Assembly (NCBI RefSeq): GCF_001713455.1 | Contig: NZ_CP016464.1 | Coordinates: 4,388,001 to 4,452,000 of the forward strand | Source of the DNA: Bosea sp. RAC05 | GTDB taxonomy: Bacteria; Pseudomonadota; Alphaproteobacteria; Rhizobiales; Beijerinckiaceae | Direction of reading: 5' to 3' | DNA length: 64,000 nt | Part shown: in pieces, positions 42,626-55,491 of the stretch | Layout of the letters: every line of letters starts with the position of its first letter | Numbering within the stretch: the stretch's first letter is position 1 | The notes under the pieces: generated by a model | Told to the model about the DNA's origin: nothing | The model's database searches: none | The model's input: the letters and a program-made list of their open reading frames with translations, nothing else | Program-made: the position numbers and the translations under genes

Positions 42626-43954
42626 TCACGACCGCCCGCCCATCAGATGATCCAGCTCGCGATGGTCCGGCAGGGTCGTGTCGATCGCGCGGCCGGCGAC
42701 CAGCACCGTGCGGTCCGACTGCGGACGGGCGAAGAACTCGGTCCAGTCCCGCGCCCGGGTCAGGATCAGGTCGGCCGGGCCGCCGGGCGACAGCACGCCC
42801 TTCCCGTCCAGCCCCATGATGGATGCTGGCGTCCGCGCCACCGCATTGGCCCAGTCGGTCCCGGCATGGTCGAGCTGGAGGATGCGGGTGCCCTCGCGCA
42901 GCACCTCGATCAGGTCGAGATCGCCATAGGCGTAGAACGGGTCGCGGGTGTTGTCCGACGCGATCATCACCGGCACGCCCGCCGCCTTCAGCTCATGCAG
43001 CGCGGTGACGCCGCGCCAGCGCGGGGTGCGGCCGGGCGTCCTGTCCTGCAGATACATGTTGCACATCGGCAGCGAGACCACCGCGATGCCGGCCTCCCTG
43101 ACCTTGGCGATGATGCGCGCCTCGGCCTGCGGCTCCTGCAGCGCCAGCGAGCAGCAGTGCCCGGCCAGGATCTTGCCCGTGAAGCGATGCCGCATCGCCG
43201 CGTCCGCAATGTGCTCCAGCGAGCGCGCGGCGGGGTCGTTGGTCTCGTCGACATGGAAATCGAGATCGAAGCCGTTCTCGATCGCGGTGCGGAAGATCAC
43301 GTCCAGCGCAGCGTCGAGTTCGGGGATCATGTAGCTGACGCAGCCGAACAGGCGGTCGCCATGCGCCTTCACCGCCGCGACCACGTCGCGAACATGGGCC
43401 GCATCCAGCGCGAACTGGATGCCGAAGAGCGGCGAGCCCTGGATCGCGATCCGCCCGGCCCATTCCGCCCGCAGCTCCGCCAGCACCGGCCAGGAAAGGC
43501 CGATCTGCTTTCCGAGCGAATCGATATGCGTCCGCACGGCCACCGTGCCATGCGCCAGGGCGCAGCGCAGGCCGAACGCCATCCGCGCGCGGACATCGCT
43601 GGCCGACCAGTTCGCCTCGCGGTCGGCCATCACGCTGTTCAGCGCGCCCATGAAGCTGCCATCGGGATTGCGCTGCCGCGGCCAGATATGGCCCTTGTCG
43701 AGATGGACATGGCAGTCGACCAGGCGCGGCAGCACGATGCCGCCGTCGAGATCGAGCACAGGGCCGTCCTGCAGCCCCTCCGTGCCTGCCGGCAGGATAG
43801 AGGCGATCCGCCCCTCCTCAACCGCAAGGTCGACCAGCGTCAGCCCGTCGCGGTCGGCGGCGAGCCCGCCCGCCGCGACGAGACAGAGCGGCACGCGGGC
43901 CTGCGTCAGACGAAATGACGGCGCGGACGGCACAGCGGCGAAACCGGTACTCAC
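42626..43954 (-). CDS. Cytosine deaminase-like amidohydrolase
   Basis: About 442 residues of the metal-dependent amidohydrolase superfamily. Metal site and catalytic residues: [66 protein letters not shown] and a C-terminal [16 protein letters not shown]. The HVHLDK, HVDE and SDN..DPF pattern is that of bacterial cytosine/isoguanine deaminase (CodA). I prefer GTG 43954 (GGAGA ahead) to an ATG 33 bases upstream that has no ribosome site. The folD gene is divergent from it. Confidence 0.82.
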   Translation of the reverse strand: MSTGFAAVPSAPSFRLTQARVPLCLVAAGGLAADRDGLTLVDLAVEEGRIASILPAGTEGLQDGPVLDLDGGIVLPRLVDCHVHLDKGHIWPRQRNPDGSFMGALNSVMADREANWSASDVRARMAFGLRCALAHGTVAVRTHIDSLGKQIGLSWPVLAELRAEWAGRIAIQGSPLFGIQFALDAAHVRDVVAAVKAHGDRLFGCVSYMIPELDAALDVIFRTAIENGFDLDFHVDETNDPAARSLEHIADAAMRHRFTGKILAGHCCSLALQEPQAEARIIAKVREAGIAVVSLPMCNMYLQDRTPGRTPRWRGVTALHELKAAGVPVMIASDNTRDPFYAYGDLDLIEVLREGTRILQLDHAGTDWANAVARTPASIMGLDGKGVLSPGGPADLILTRARDWTEFFARPQSDRTVLVAGRAIDTTLPDHRELDHLMGGRS

Positions 43955-44064
43955 GGGAACAGCATCTCCATCGGCCTCGCCATGCACGATCGATACCGGC
44001 GCGCTTGACGGCGGGCAAGCCGGCGCCGCATGAGGGCGGCTTCCCGCCGATGGAGAGTGTCCCC

Positions 44065-44934
44065 ATGCCGCAGGCCAGACTGATCGATGGCAAGGCCATC
44101 GCCGCCGCCTTGCGCGGCGAGATCGCGACCGAGGTCGCCGGCATCAGAGCGGCGAGCGGCAAGGTGCCGGGCCTGCATGTGGTGCTGGTCGGCGACGATC
44201 CCGCCAGCCGCGTCTATGTCGCGTCCAAGGAGAAGCTGGCGGTCGAGGTCGGCATGAACTCGGTCGCCCACCGCCTGCCGGCCGAGACGACCCAGGCCGC
44301 ACTGCTGGCCAAGCTCGCCGAGCTCAACGCCGACGACGCGGTCGACGGCATCCTCGTGCAGCTGCCGCTGCCGAAGCATCTCGACACCGCCGCCGTGATC
44401 GACGCCATCGACCCCGCCAAGGATGTCGACGGGCTGCATCCGATCAATGCCGGCCGCCTTGCCGGCGGCAAGATCGACCCCGAGCAGCTGCTCGTGCCCT
44501 GCACGCCGCTGGGCTCCATGCTGCTGCTGAAGAGCGTCCTGCCCGCGCTCGCGGGCCTCGAGGCGGTGGTGATCGGCCGCTCCGAACTCGTCGGCCGTCC
44601 CGTCGCCCAGTTGCTGCTTCAGGCCGACTGCACGGTGACCATCGCCCATTCGCGCACCAGGGACCTGGCTGCCGTGGTGCGCCGCGCCGACATCGTCGTC
44701 GCCGCCGTCGGACGCCCCGGCTTCGTCAGAGGCGAGTGGATCAAGCCCGGCGCCACCGTCATCGATGTCGGCATCAACCGCCTGCCCGACGGCAAGCTGA
44801 CCGGCGACGTCGCCTTCGCGGAAGCCGCCGAGATCGCGGGCGCGATCACCCCCGTCCCCGGCGGCGTCGGCCCGATGACGATCGCCTGCCTGCTGCGCAA
44901 CACGCTGACGGCGTTCAAGGCGCGGAGGGGGTAG
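44065..44934 (+). CDS. folD: Methylenetetrahydrofolate dehydrogenase/cyclohydrolase
   Basis: 289 residues, bifunctional enzyme of one-carbon metabolism. [20 protein letters not shown], catalytic lysine region [41 protein letters not shown] (NADP-binding), [19 protein letters not shown] and [16 protein letters not shown] are all diagnostic. I chose ATG 44065 after GGAGA; ATG 44050 is in frame too. Divergent from the amidohydrolase gene with 110 bp between. Confidence 0.95.
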   Translation: MPQARLIDGKAIAAALRGEIATEVAGIRAASGKVPGLHVVLVGDDPASRVYVASKEKLAVEVGMNSVAHRLPAETTQAALLAKLAELNADDAVDGILVQLPLPKHLDTAAVIDAIDPAKDVDGLHPINAGRLAGGKIDPEQLLVPCTPLGSMLLLKSVLPALAGLEAVVIGRSELVGRPVAQLLLQADCTVTIAHSRTRDLAAVVRRADIVVAAVGRPGFVRGEWIKPGATVIDVGINRLPDGKLTGDVAFAEAAEIAGAITPVPGGVGPMTIACLLRNTLTAFKARRG

Positions 44935-44958
44935 GCTTTTCGGTCGCCAAAACAGAGC

Positions 44959-45068
44959 GAGCCCTCATCCTGAGGAGCCGCGAAGCGGCGTCTCGAAGGA
45001 TGATTCCAGCACGCTCTGGAGCATCCTTCGAGACGCAACCTTAAGGCTGCTCCTCAGGATGAGGGCTC
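44959..45068. repeat. Dispersed palindromic element, family G
   Basis: GAGCCCTCATCCTGAGGAGC to CTCCTCAGGATGAGGGCTC, with inner arms TCTCGAAGGATGATTCCAG / GGAGCATCCTTCGAGA. Single copy in this window; its arms are longer than those of the other families. Lies between convergent folD and lpdA and can serve both as terminator. Confidence 0.88.
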
Positions 45069-45108
45069 TCATGGGAACCGCGCCCGAGCGGCGCGGTTCG
45101 TCGATACC

Positions 45109-46509
45109 TCACATATGGATCTGGCGCTTCTCGACGGCCATCGCCGCTTCCTTGACCGTCTCGGCCAGCGTCGGATGGGCGTGGCAGGTGCGGGCGAGGT
45201 CTTCCGACGAGCCGCCGAACTCCATCAGCACGGTCACTTCGGCGATCAGATCGCCCGCGCGGGGCCCGATGATGTGGCAACCCAGGACGCGATCGGTCTT
45301 GGCATCGGCCAGCACCTTCACGAAGCCGTCGGTCTGGCGCATCGCGCGGGCGCGGCCATTGGCGGTGAAGGGGAACTTGCCGACCTTGTAGTCGACGCCC
45401 GCGGCCTTCAGCTCCTCCTCGGTCTTGCCGAGCGAAGCGACCTCCGGCGAGGTGTAGACGACGCCGGGGATCGCGTCGTAGTTCACATGGCCGTGCTTGC
45501 CGGCGATGATCTCGGCGACCGCGACGCCCTCGTCCTCGGCCTTGTGCGCCAGCATCGGGCCGCGCACCACGTCGCCGATGGCGTAGATGCCCGCGACATT
45601 GGTCTTGAAATGATCATCGATGACGACGCGGCCCCGCTCGGTCGCGACGCCCGCACCCTCCAGCCCGAGCCCGTCCGTGTTCGGGCGGCGGCCGATCGCC
45701 ACCAGCACGATGTCAGCGGCCAGCGTGCTCGCCTCACCGCCGGCCGAGGGCTCGACCGTCAGCGTCGCGCCGCCCTTCTTGCCCGTCTCGACCTTGGTGA
45801 CCTTGGCACCGAGGCGGAAGCTGAAGCCCTGCTTCTCCAGGATGCGCTGGAACTGCTTGGCGACCTCGGCGTCCATGCCCGGGAGGATGCGGTCGAGATA
45901 TTCGATCACGGTGACCTTGGCGCCGAGCCGGCCCCAGACCGAACCGATCTCGAGGCCGATCACGCCCGCGCCGACCACGACCAGCTCCTTGGGAACGGCG
46001 GCGAGTTCGAGCGCCCCCGTCGAGGTCACGACCGTCTTCTCGTCGACCGTCACGCCCGGCAGACCGGCGGCCTCCGAGCCGGTGGCGATGACGATGTTCT
46101 TGGTCTCGAGCTCCTTCGTGGAGCCGTCCTCGGCGGTGACGACGACCTTGCCGGCGCCGGGGATCGAGGCGGTGCCGTGGAAGGGCTCGATCTTGTTCTT
46201 TTTCAGCAGGAAGGCGACGCCGTTGACGTTGGCGTCCACCGTCTCCTGCTTGTGCGCGAACATCGCCTTCAGGTCGAGCTTGGGCTGGCCGACGACGATG
46301 CCGAGCTTGGCGAAGCTGTGGCCGGCCTCCTCGAACATCTCGGAGGCGTGCAGCATCGCCTTGGAGGGGATGCAGCCGACATTGAGGCAGGTGCCGCCAT
46401 GCGTCTTGCGCTTCTCGACCACCGCGACCTTGAGGCCGAGCTGGGCGGCGCGGATGGCACAGACATAGCCGCCGGGGCCGGTACCGATGACGACGAGATC
46501 GTAGGACAT
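45109..46509 (-). CDS. lpdA: Dihydrolipoyl dehydrogenase (E3)
   Basis: 466 residues, FAD/NAD pyridine nucleotide-disulfide oxidoreductase. [20 protein letters not shown], redox disulfide in [54 protein letters not shown], and active-site His-Glu in [10 protein letters not shown]3 of the 2-oxoglutarate dehydrogenase complex, consistent with its place downstream of sucAB on the same strand (a MAPEG gene intervenes). Confidence 0.96.
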   Translation of the reverse strand: MSYDLVVIGTGPGGYVCAIRAAQLGLKVAVVEKRKTHGGTCLNVGCIPSKAMLHASEMFEEAGHSFAKLGIVVGQPKLDLKAMFAHKQETVDANVNGVAFLLKKNKIEPFHGTASIPGAGKVVVTAEDGSTKELETKNIVIATGSEAAGLPGVTVDEKTVVTSTGALELAAVPKELVVVGAGVIGLEIGSVWGRLGAKVTVIEYLDRILPGMDAEVAKQFQRILEKQGFSFRLGAKVTKVETGKKGGATLTVEPSAGGEASTLAADIVLVAIGRRPNTDGLGLEGAGVATERGRVVIDDHFKTNVAGIYAIGDVVRGPMLAHKAEDEGVAVAEIIAGKHGHVNYDAIPGVVYTSPEVASLGKTEEELKAAGVDYKVGKFPFTANGRARAMRQTDGFVKVLADAKTDRVLGCHIIGPRAGDLIAEVTVLMEFGGSSEDLARTCHAHPTLAETVKEAAMAVEKRQIHM

Positions 46510-46617
46510 GGGTTTCTCTCGTGAAATTCAGGCGAGGATATCAGGTTCGGGAGCAGGATGGGCCCGTGATCGGGCGGAAGAGACCGGGACGGATGGCCAT
46601 GGACGTCTCCCTTGCCT

Positions 46618-47001
46618 TCAGTAGACCGCCCGCACGGCCATCAGCATCAGCCCGGCGAGCGAGACGAGCCAGACCAGCGTCCGAAGATGCGGGACACCGG
46701 CGAGATAGAGCGGCAGGTAGACCACCCGCGCCGCCAGCCAGACCAGCCCGCCGAGCAGCCCGATCCCATCGGCCCGCTGCAGCACCATCAGCATCGCGAC
46801 CAGCAGGACGAAGGCCGGGAACGTCTCCTGGAAGTTTCGCAGCGCGCGCTCGGCGCGTCCGGCGATCCTTCCCGTGGGAGCACTCCCCTCGTCGCGCGGT
46901 CCGGCATTCCAGGCCGAACCGCGTTCCAGCGTGACGCTCACCACCTGCGCGGCGATGTGGACGAGCAGGAGGACGACGCCCGCGACGCCCAGCGCCGCCA
47001 T
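46618..47001 (-). CDS. MAPEG-family membrane protein
   Basis: About 127 residues with four hydrophobic segments (AALGVAGVVLLLVHIAAQVV, NFQETFPAFVLLVAMLMVLQ, LLGGLVWLAARVVYLPLYL, LRTLVWLVSLAGLMLMAVRA). The short RAxRALRNFQETFPAF motif with the R-N-x-x-E is the MAPEG family (membrane-associated proteins in eicosanoid and glutathione metabolism). No catalytic role is known for the bacterial short forms. It sits between sucB and lpdA on the same strand. The ATG at 47001 is the most likely start; a GTG 18 bases upstream is possible. Confidence 0.82.
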   Translation of the reverse strand: MAALGVAGVVLLLVHIAAQVVSVTLERGSAWNAGPRDEGSAPTGRIAGRAERALRNFQETFPAFVLLVAMLMVLQRADGIGLLGGLVWLAARVVYLPLYLAGVPHLRTLVWLVSLAGLMLMAVRAVY

Positions 47002-47029
47002 GGCTGCGCCGCCCTGCACGGCCGAAGCC

Positions 47030-48310
47030 TCAGAGATCCAGCACGAGACGCGCCGGGTCCTCCAGGGCCTCCTTGATGCGGACGAGGAAGGTCACCGCCT
47101 CCTTGCCGTCGATGATGCGGTGGTCATAGCTGACCGCCAGATACATCATCGGCCGCACAACGATCTGGCCGCCAACGACCATCGGGCGCTCCTGGATCTT
47201 GTGCATGCCCAGGATCGCCGACTGCGGCGCGTTCAGGATCGGCGTCGACATCAGCGAGCCGTAGACGCCGCCATTCGAGATGGTGAAGGTGCCGCCCTGC
47301 ATGTCCTCGATCTTGAGGGCGCCCTCGCGGGCCTTCTTGCCGAGCACGCCGATCGCCTTCTCGACGCCGGCGATGGAGAGCTGGTCGGCATCGCGCACGA
47401 CCGGCACGACAAGGCCCTTGTCGGTGCCGACGGCCACCGCGACATGGTAGTAGTTCTTGTAGATGATGTCCGTGCCGTCGATCTCGGCGTTGACGGAGGG
47501 GATCTCCTTCAGCGCCTGCACGCAGGCCTTCACGAAGAAGCCCATGAAGCCGAGCTTCACGCCGTGCTTCTTCTCGAACACGTCCTTGTACTGGTTGCGC
47601 AGCGCCATCACCGCCGACATGTCCACCTCGTTGAAGGTGGTCAGCATCGCGGCCGTCGCCTGGGCGTCCTTGAGGCGGCGCGCGATGGTCTGGCGCAGCT
47701 TGGTCATCTTCACGCGCTCTTCGCGCGAGGCGTCGTCCACCGGCGACGGCGCACGCACCTGGACGGGCGCGGCCGGGGCGGAGGCGGCAACCGCGGGACC
47801 GGTGGCGATCGCGGCCAGCATGTCGCCCTTGGTGACGCGGCCGTCCTTGCCGGACGCGGCGACCTTGGACGGGTCGACGCCGCTCTCGGCCGCCAGCCGC
47901 GAGACGGCCGGGCCGGAATCGGCGGACTTCGTGGCAGGCTTAATCTCGCTGTCGCCGGCCACGGCGCCGGACTTCGCCTCGGCGGCGGCGCCCGTCGTCT
48001 CGCCGGCCTTGCCGGAGGCCTGCGCCACGGCGGCGTCGGCCTTCTTCTCCTCGGCCTTGGCGGCGCCCGCGCCACCGGCCGAGATCATGCCCAGGAGCGC
48101 GCTGACACCGACGGTGTCGCCTTCCTTGGCGACGATCTCGCCGAGCACGCCGGCGGCCGGCGCGTTGACCTCGAGCGTCACCTTGTCGGTCTCGAGCTCG
48201 ACCAGCGGCTCGTCGGCCTTGACCGTGTCGCCGGGCTTCTTGAACCACTTGCCGATCGTGGCCTCGGAGACGGATTCGCCGAGGGTGGGTACGCGGATTT
48301 CGGTCGCCAT
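47030..48310 (-). CDS. sucB: Dihydrolipoyllysine succinyltransferase (E2 of 2-oxoglutarate dehydrogenase)
   Basis: 426 residues. One N-terminal lipoyl domain with the lipoylated lysine in [18 protein letters not shown]; an Ala/Pro-rich linker; a peripheral subunit-binding domain ([20 protein letters not shown]); and a catalytic acyltransferase domain ending with the active-site His in [39 protein letters not shown] and [16 protein letters not shown] are typical of SucB. Follows sucA by 46 bp. Confidence 0.96.
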   Translation of the reverse strand: MATEIRVPTLGESVSEATIGKWFKKPGDTVKADEPLVELETDKVTLEVNAPAAGVLGEIVAKEGDTVGVSALLGMISAGGAGAAKAEEKKADAAVAQASGKAGETTGAAAEAKSGAVAGDSEIKPATKSADSGPAVSRLAAESGVDPSKVAASGKDGRVTKGDMLAAIATGPAVAASAPAAPVQVRAPSPVDDASREERVKMTKLRQTIARRLKDAQATAAMLTTFNEVDMSAVMALRNQYKDVFEKKHGVKLGFMGFFVKACVQALKEIPSVNAEIDGTDIIYKNYYHVAVAVGTDKGLVVPVVRDADQLSIAGVEKAIGVLGKKAREGALKIEDMQGGTFTISNGGVYGSLMSTPILNAPQSAILGMHKIQERPMVVGGQIVVRPMMYLAVSYDHRIIDGKEAVTFLVRIKEALEDPARLVLDL

Positions 48311-48356
48311 GTCAGGCCTCTGTTCTGTTCTGTCTGACGTTTTGGGTGTCTGGGCG

Positions 48357-51314
48357 TCAGCCGGCGAAGGCTTCGTCCAGGAAGGCGTTGAGCTGGGCGA
48401 GATGCTTGGACATCAGGCCGGTCGCGGTCGCGGCCGAGGCCGGGCGGCCGACATAGCGCGGCCGCTTCGTCTTCGCGCCGGCATGGCCCAGCACCCACTC
48501 CAGATAGGGCTCGACGAAGGTCCAGGAGCCCATGTTCTTCGGCTCCTCCTGGCACCAGACCACGTCGGCGCCCTTGAAGCGCGCCAGCTCCTGCGCCAGC
48601 GACTTCAGCGGGAAGGGATAGAGCTGCTCGACGCGCATCAGGTAGACATCGTCGATGCCGCGCTTCTCGCGCTCGTCCAGCAGGTCGAAATAGACCTTGC
48701 CCGAGCAGAGGATGACGCGCCGGATCTTCGAATCCTTGACCAGCTTGGTCGTCGAGTTGCCGCGCTCGGCGTCGTCGTGCAGCACGCGGTGGAAGGTCGA
48801 GCCTTCCGCCAGTTCCTCCAGCGTCGAGACGCAGCGCTTGTGGCGCAGCAGCGACTTCGGCGTCATCAGGATCAGCGGCTTGCGGAAGTCGCGCTTCAGC
48901 TGGCGGCGCAGGATGTGGAAATAGCTCGCCGGCGTCGAGCAGTTCGCCACCTGCATGTTGTCCTCGGCACACATCTGCAGGAAGCGCTCGAGACGGGCCG
49001 ACGAGTGCTCCGGCCCCTGGCCCTCATAGCCATGCGGCAAGAGGCAGACGAGGCCCGACATGCGCAGCCACTTGCGCTCGCCCGACGAGATGAACTGGTC
49101 GAACACGACCTGCGCGCCGTTGGCGAAGTCGCCGAACTGCGCCTCCCACATCGTCAGCGCGTTCGGCTCCGACAGCGAGTAGCCGTATTCGAAGCCGAGC
49201 ACGGCCTCCTCCGAGAGCATCGAATTGATGACCTCGTAGCGGGACTGGCCCTCGCGGATATGGTTCAGCGAGGTATGACGGGCTTCCGTCTCCTGGTCGA
49301 TCAGCACCGAATGGCGCTGTGAAAAGGTGCCGCGCTCGCAATCCTGGCCCGACAGGCGCACCGGGTTGCCGTCGAGCAGCAGCGAGCCGAAGGCCAGCGC
49401 CTCGGCGGTCGCCCAGTCGATGCCCTGCCCGGTCTCGACCGCCTTGCGGCGGTTGTCGAGGAAGCGCTGGATCGTCTTGTGGACGTTGAAGCCCGGCGGC
49501 ACCGCCGTGATCTTCTCGGTGATCTCGCGCAGCACGTTGGCCTCGACGCCGGTGGCGCCGCGGCGCGGATCGTCCTCGTCGGCGCGGATCGCCTTCATGC
49601 CGGCCCAGCGGCCGTCGAGCCAGTCGGCCTTGTTGGGCTTGAAGGCCTGGCCGGCGTCGAACTCGATCTCGAGCTTGGCCTTCCAGGCGGCGCGTGCCTC
49701 GTCGACCTCGCCGGGCTGGATCACGCCCTCGGCCTCGAGCTTGGCGGTGTAGAGCTCCAGCGTCGTCTTGTGGCCGCGAATCTTGCGGTACATCAGCGGC
49801 TGGGTGAAGCCCGGCTCGTCGCCCTCGTTATGGCCGAAGCGGCGATAGCAGAACATGTCGATGACGACCGGCTTGTGGAACTTCTGCCGGAACTCGATCG
49901 CGACCTTCGCCGCGAACACCACCGCCTCCGGATCGTCGCCGTTCACATGGAACACGGGCGCCTCGACCATCTTCGCCACGTCGGACGGATAGGGCGAGGA
50001 GCGCGAATAGCGCGGATAGGTGGTGAAGCCGATCTGGTTGTTGATGATGAAGTGGATCGAGCCGCCGGTGCGGTGGCCCTTCAGCCCGGACAGGCCGAGG
50101 CACTCCGCCACCACGCCCTGGCCGGCGAAGGCGGCGTCGCCGTGCAGCAGCAGCGGCAGCACCTTGGAGCGCTCGACGATGTCGCCGAACTGGTCCTGCT
50201 TGGCGCGCACCTTGCCGAGCACGACGGGGTCGACGATCTCGAGATGCGACGGGTTGGCGGTCAGCGAGATGTGGACGTTGTTGCCGTCGAACTCGCGGTC
50301 GCTGGAGGCACCGAGATGGTACTTCACGTCGCCCGAGCCCTCGACGTCATCTGGCGCGAAGGAGCCGCCCTTGAACTCGTGGAAGAGCGCGCGATGCGGC
50401 TTGCCCAGCACCTGGGTCAGCACGTTCAGGCGGCCGCGATGGGCCATGCCGAAGACGATGTCGCGCACGCCGAGCGCGCCGCCGCGCTTGATGATCTGCT
50501 CCAGCGCCGGGATCAGCGCCTCGCCGCCGTCCAGGCCGAAGCGCTTGGTGCCGGTGTATTTGAGGTCGATGAACTTCTCGAAGCCCTCGGCCTCGACGAG
50601 CTTGTTGAGGATCGCCTTCTTGCCCTCGCGGGTGAAGGCGATCTCCTTGTCCGGCCCCTCGATGCGCTCCTGCAGCCAGGCCTTCTGCTCCGGATCGGAG
50701 ATGTGCATGAACTCGATGCCGACCGTGCTGCAATAGGTCCGCTGCAGCACCGCCACCATCTCGCGGACCGTGGCGAACTCCATGCCGAGCACGTTGTCGA
50801 TGAAGATCTTGCGGTCGAGATCGGCCTCGCCGAAGCCGAAGGCGGCCGGCGACAGCTCCTCGGTGTCCTTGACCTGCTCGATCCCGAGCGGATCGAGCTT
50901 GGCATGGAGATGGCCGCGCATCCGGTAGGCGCGGATCAGCATGATCGCGCGCACCGAGTCGCGCGTCGCCTGCTGCACGTCGGAAGCCGACAGCGTGGCG
51001 CCGGCGGCTTGCGCCTTGCCCTTGAGCTTGTCGGAAACGACCTTCTCGACCACGGCCCAGTTGCCGTCCAGCGCCGAGACCAGTTCGCCATTGGCGTGAA
51101 CCGGCCAGTTCGGCTTGGTCCAGGAAGCGCCCTTGGCGTTCTGGACGATGGACGCGCCATCATCCTTCAGCCCGGCGAAGAAGCCCTGCCACTGCTCGTC
51201 GACCGACTTCGGATCGGCCTGGTAGCGGGCGTAGAGGTCCTCGATATAGGCCGCGTTGCCGCCATAGAGGAAACCCGTCTGCGCGAGAGCCTCGTTGATG
51301 TCCTGGCGAGCCAT
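48357..51314 (-). CDS. sucA: 2-oxoglutarate dehydrogenase E1
   Basis: 985 residues, the usual length for proteobacterial SucA. Short N-terminal SucB-binding helix ([20 protein letters not shown]), [23 protein letters not shown]/Mg motif with [49 protein letters not shown], and the C-terminal transketolase-like regions [47 protein letters not shown]. Decarboxylates 2-oxoglutarate and passes succinyl to SucB lipoyl. Preceded by tandem hairpins between it and sucD. Confidence 0.97.
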   Translation of the reverse strand: MARQDINEALAQTGFLYGGNAAYIEDLYARYQADPKSVDEQWQGFFAGLKDDGASIVQNAKGASWTKPNWPVHANGELVSALDGNWAVVEKVVSDKLKGKAQAAGATLSASDVQQATRDSVRAIMLIRAYRMRGHLHAKLDPLGIEQVKDTEELSPAAFGFGEADLDRKIFIDNVLGMEFATVREMVAVLQRTYCSTVGIEFMHISDPEQKAWLQERIEGPDKEIAFTREGKKAILNKLVEAEGFEKFIDLKYTGTKRFGLDGGEALIPALEQIIKRGGALGVRDIVFGMAHRGRLNVLTQVLGKPHRALFHEFKGGSFAPDDVEGSGDVKYHLGASSDREFDGNNVHISLTANPSHLEIVDPVVLGKVRAKQDQFGDIVERSKVLPLLLHGDAAFAGQGVVAECLGLSGLKGHRTGGSIHFIINNQIGFTTYPRYSRSSPYPSDVAKMVEAPVFHVNGDDPEAVVFAAKVAIEFRQKFHKPVVIDMFCYRRFGHNEGDEPGFTQPLMYRKIRGHKTTLELYTAKLEAEGVIQPGEVDEARAAWKAKLEIEFDAGQAFKPNKADWLDGRWAGMKAIRADEDDPRRGATGVEANVLREITEKITAVPPGFNVHKTIQRFLDNRRKAVETGQGIDWATAEALAFGSLLLDGNPVRLSGQDCERGTFSQRHSVLIDQETEARHTSLNHIREGQSRYEVINSMLSEEAVLGFEYGYSLSEPNALTMWEAQFGDFANGAQVVFDQFISSGERKWLRMSGLVCLLPHGYEGQGPEHSSARLERFLQMCAEDNMQVANCSTPASYFHILRRQLKRDFRKPLILMTPKSLLRHKRCVSTLEELAEGSTFHRVLHDDAERGNSTTKLVKDSKIRRVILCSGKVYFDLLDEREKRGIDDVYLMRVEQLYPFPLKSLAQELARFKGADVVWCQEEPKNMGSWTFVEPYLEWVLGHAGAKTKRPRYVGRPASAATATGLMSKHLAQLNAFLDEAFAG

Positions 51315-51345
51315 GGTCGTTTCTGCCCTTTTTCCTGCCTGCCTA

Positions 51346-51430
51346 GCGCGTCATGGTCGGCCTTGAGCCGACCATCTCTTCGGGAGTTCCGCGCGCCGCG
51401 TCATGGTCGGCTCGAGGCCGACCACGACGC
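51346..51430. repeat. Tandem hairpin repeat between sucD and sucA (family E)
   Basis: Two copies of a hairpin with stem TGGTCGGC / GCCGACCA about 50 bp apart: the first CGCGTCATGGTCGGCCTTGA then GCCGACCAT, the second CGCGTCATGGTCGGCTCGAG then GCCGACCACGACGCG. Related to the family D stem sequence. Located inside the suc operon, so it is transcribed. Confidence 0.8.
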
Positions 51431-51439
51431 GCGAAACCC

Positions 51440-52324
51440 TCAGCCCTTCAACACTTCGACCAAGGTCTTTCCAAGGCGCGCCGGCGAGGGCGAGACCCGG
51501 ATGCCGGCGGCTTCCATCGCCGCGATCTTGTCCTCGGCGCCGCCCTTGCCGCCCGAGATGATCGCGCCCGCATGGCCCATGCGGCGGCCGGGAGGCGCCG
51601 TGCGGCCGGCGATGAAGCCGACCATCGGCTTCTTGCGACCGCGCTTGGCCTCGTCCTTGATGAACTGAGCCGCGTCCTCTTCGGCCGAGCCGCCGATCTC
51701 GCCGATCATCACGATCGACTTGGTGTTGTCGTCGGCCAGGAACATCTCGAGCATGTCGATGAACTCGGTACCCTTGACCGGGTCGCCGCCGATGCCGACG
51801 GCGGTCGTCTGGCCGAGGCCCTCGCGCGTGGTCTGGAACACCGCCTCATAGGTCAGCGTGCCCGAGCGCGAGACGATGCCGACCGAGCCGGGCTTGAAGA
51901 TGTTGGCCGGCATGATGCCGATCTTGCTCTCGCCCGCCGTCACGACGCCGGGGCAGTTGGGCCCGATCAGCCGCGACTTGGAGCCGACCAGCGAACGCTT
52001 GACCTTGACCATGTCGAGCACCGGGATGCCCTCGGTGATGCAGATGATCAGCGGGATCTCGGCATCGATCGCCTCGCAGATCGCATCCGCCGCGCCCGGA
52101 GGCGGCACATAGACGACGGACGCGGTCGCGCCGGTCTTGGCCTTGGCCTCGTGGACGCTGTCGAAGACAGGCAGGCCGAGATGAAGCGAGCCGCCCTTAC
52201 CCGGGGAGGTGCCGCCGACCATCTGCGTGCCATAGGCGATCGCCTGCTCGGAGTGGAAGGTCCCGTTCTTGCCGGTGAAGCCCTGGCAGATGACCTTGGT
52301 GTTCTTGTCGATCAGGATGGACAT
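51440..52324 (-). CDS. sucD: Succinyl-CoA synthetase alpha subunit
   Basis: 294 residues. [20 protein letters not shown] (CoA-binding Rossmann start), [49 protein letters not shown], and the phosphohistidine loop [15 protein letters not shown]. With SucC it makes ATP/GTP from succinyl-CoA in the TCA cycle. Starts 9 bp after sucC, so co-translated. Confidence 0.97.
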   Translation of the reverse strand: MSILIDKNTKVICQGFTGKNGTFHSEQAIAYGTQMVGGTSPGKGGSLHLGLPVFDSVHEAKAKTGATASVVYVPPPGAADAICEAIDAEIPLIICITEGIPVLDMVKVKRSLVGSKSRLIGPNCPGVVTAGESKIGIMPANIFKPGSVGIVSRSGTLTYEAVFQTTREGLGQTTAVGIGGDPVKGTEFIDMLEMFLADDNTKSIVMIGEIGGSAEEDAAQFIKDEAKRGRKKPMVGFIAGRTAPPGRRMGHAGAIISGGKGGAEDKIAAMEAAGIRVSPSPARLGKTLVEVLKG

Positions 52325-52333
52325 GGTTGCTCC

Positions 52334-53530
<1,197 letters not shown>

Positions 53531-53624
53531 GTGCTCGGTTTCCCTGGAAGCTTATGGGGGATGGCGGGGCGGGCGGCTCCGCGCGGCGCGCAATGTGCGC
53601 ACCACCGGACCCGCCCGTCCTGGA

Positions 53625-54590
<966 letters not shown>

Positions 54591-54817
54591 CTAGTCCTTT
54601 GTCCTGACGCTGCGAAAAGCCGGAGTCCCGGCGAAACCGTGCGTTCCTTTGACCCAAATGGCCCTTTTGCCGCAACCCTCGCGCGATCCGGCGGGACCGC
54701 CCGGCACAGGCCGCCGCCGCCCGGCGCGGGCCGAACCCGCCCTCGACTTATCAAGCACTTAGCGGAGAACGCCTAATCAACCGCCCCAGAATGACACGGA
54801 ATGGCCGTAATGACAAT

Positions 54818-54832
54818 TTACATGAGATGTAA
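54818..54832. promoter_or_regulatory. Palindrome TTACATGAGATGTAA upstream of mdh
   Basis: Perfect 6-bp arms TTACAT/ATGTAA around GAG, in an AT-rich patch within the 262-bp gap between the TetR gene stop and the mdh start. Size and form suit a dimeric repressor such as TetR. No clear -35/-10 could be picked out in the same gap. Confidence 0.35.
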
Positions 54833-54849
54833 TTCGTCACAGGGTTTTG

Positions 54850-55449
54850 TCAGACGATCCCGCTGATCAGGACCCGCAACGAGACGCGGATCAGCGTCGA
54901 CAGGCGGATGTCGACGGAGGCCTGCGGCACGTCCGATTCCAGCTCCAGCGCCGCCGGATGGATGAAGCGGTGCGTCGCGTCGATGACGAAGGCGATCGCC
55001 CGGTCGCGGTCGCGCGGCTCGAAGGTGCCCGACGCGATGCCCTCGTCGATCACCCGCTCGAACAGCGCCCGCACCCGCGCGCGGTTGCGCCGGCTGATCG
55101 CATGGCGCTTCGCCACCGCCTGCGACAGCGCCGCGAAGAGCTGCGGCTCCTCGGTCAGCAGGTCGCGATTGGCCTTGGCCAGCGCCAGGATCAGCCGCTC
55201 GAGCTTGTCGTCGGCGGGGTCGGGCCCATCCGCGATGTCGGCGAGCCGCCGCTCGGTCGCCTTCAGCCAGACGTCGACGACGGCATCGACCAGCGCCGCC
55301 CGCGAGGGGAAGTAGCGGTAGACATTGGCATGGGTCATGCCCGCCTCTTCGGCCACCGCGACGACCGTGAAGCGCTTCAGCCCGAACCGGCGCAGATGCT
55401 CGCTGGCGACCGTGAGGATGCGGGTCTCGCTCGGCTCGCGCTGGGTCAT
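54850..55449 (-). CDS. TetR-family transcriptional regulator
   Basis: 199 residues. N-terminal helix-turn-helix RFGLKRFTVVAVAEEAGMTH, ANVYRYFPSRAALVDAVVDV (TetR recognition helix with the usual VYRYFxSR), C-terminal all-helical ligand domain. Downstream of zapE by 42 bp and upstream of mdh by 262 bp. Target and ligand unknown. Confidence 0.9.
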   Translation of the reverse strand: MTQREPSETRILTVASEHLRRFGLKRFTVVAVAEEAGMTHANVYRYFPSRAALVDAVVDVWLKATERRLADIADGPDPADDKLERLILALAKANRDLLTEEPQLFAALSQAVAKRHAISRRNRARVRALFERVIDEGIASGTFEPRDRDRAIAFVIDATHRFIHPAALELESDVPQASVDIRLSTLIRVSLRVLISGIV

Positions 55450-55491
55450 GGCGCTATCGGGCCCCGGGGACTGACATCAGCGACACCATCC

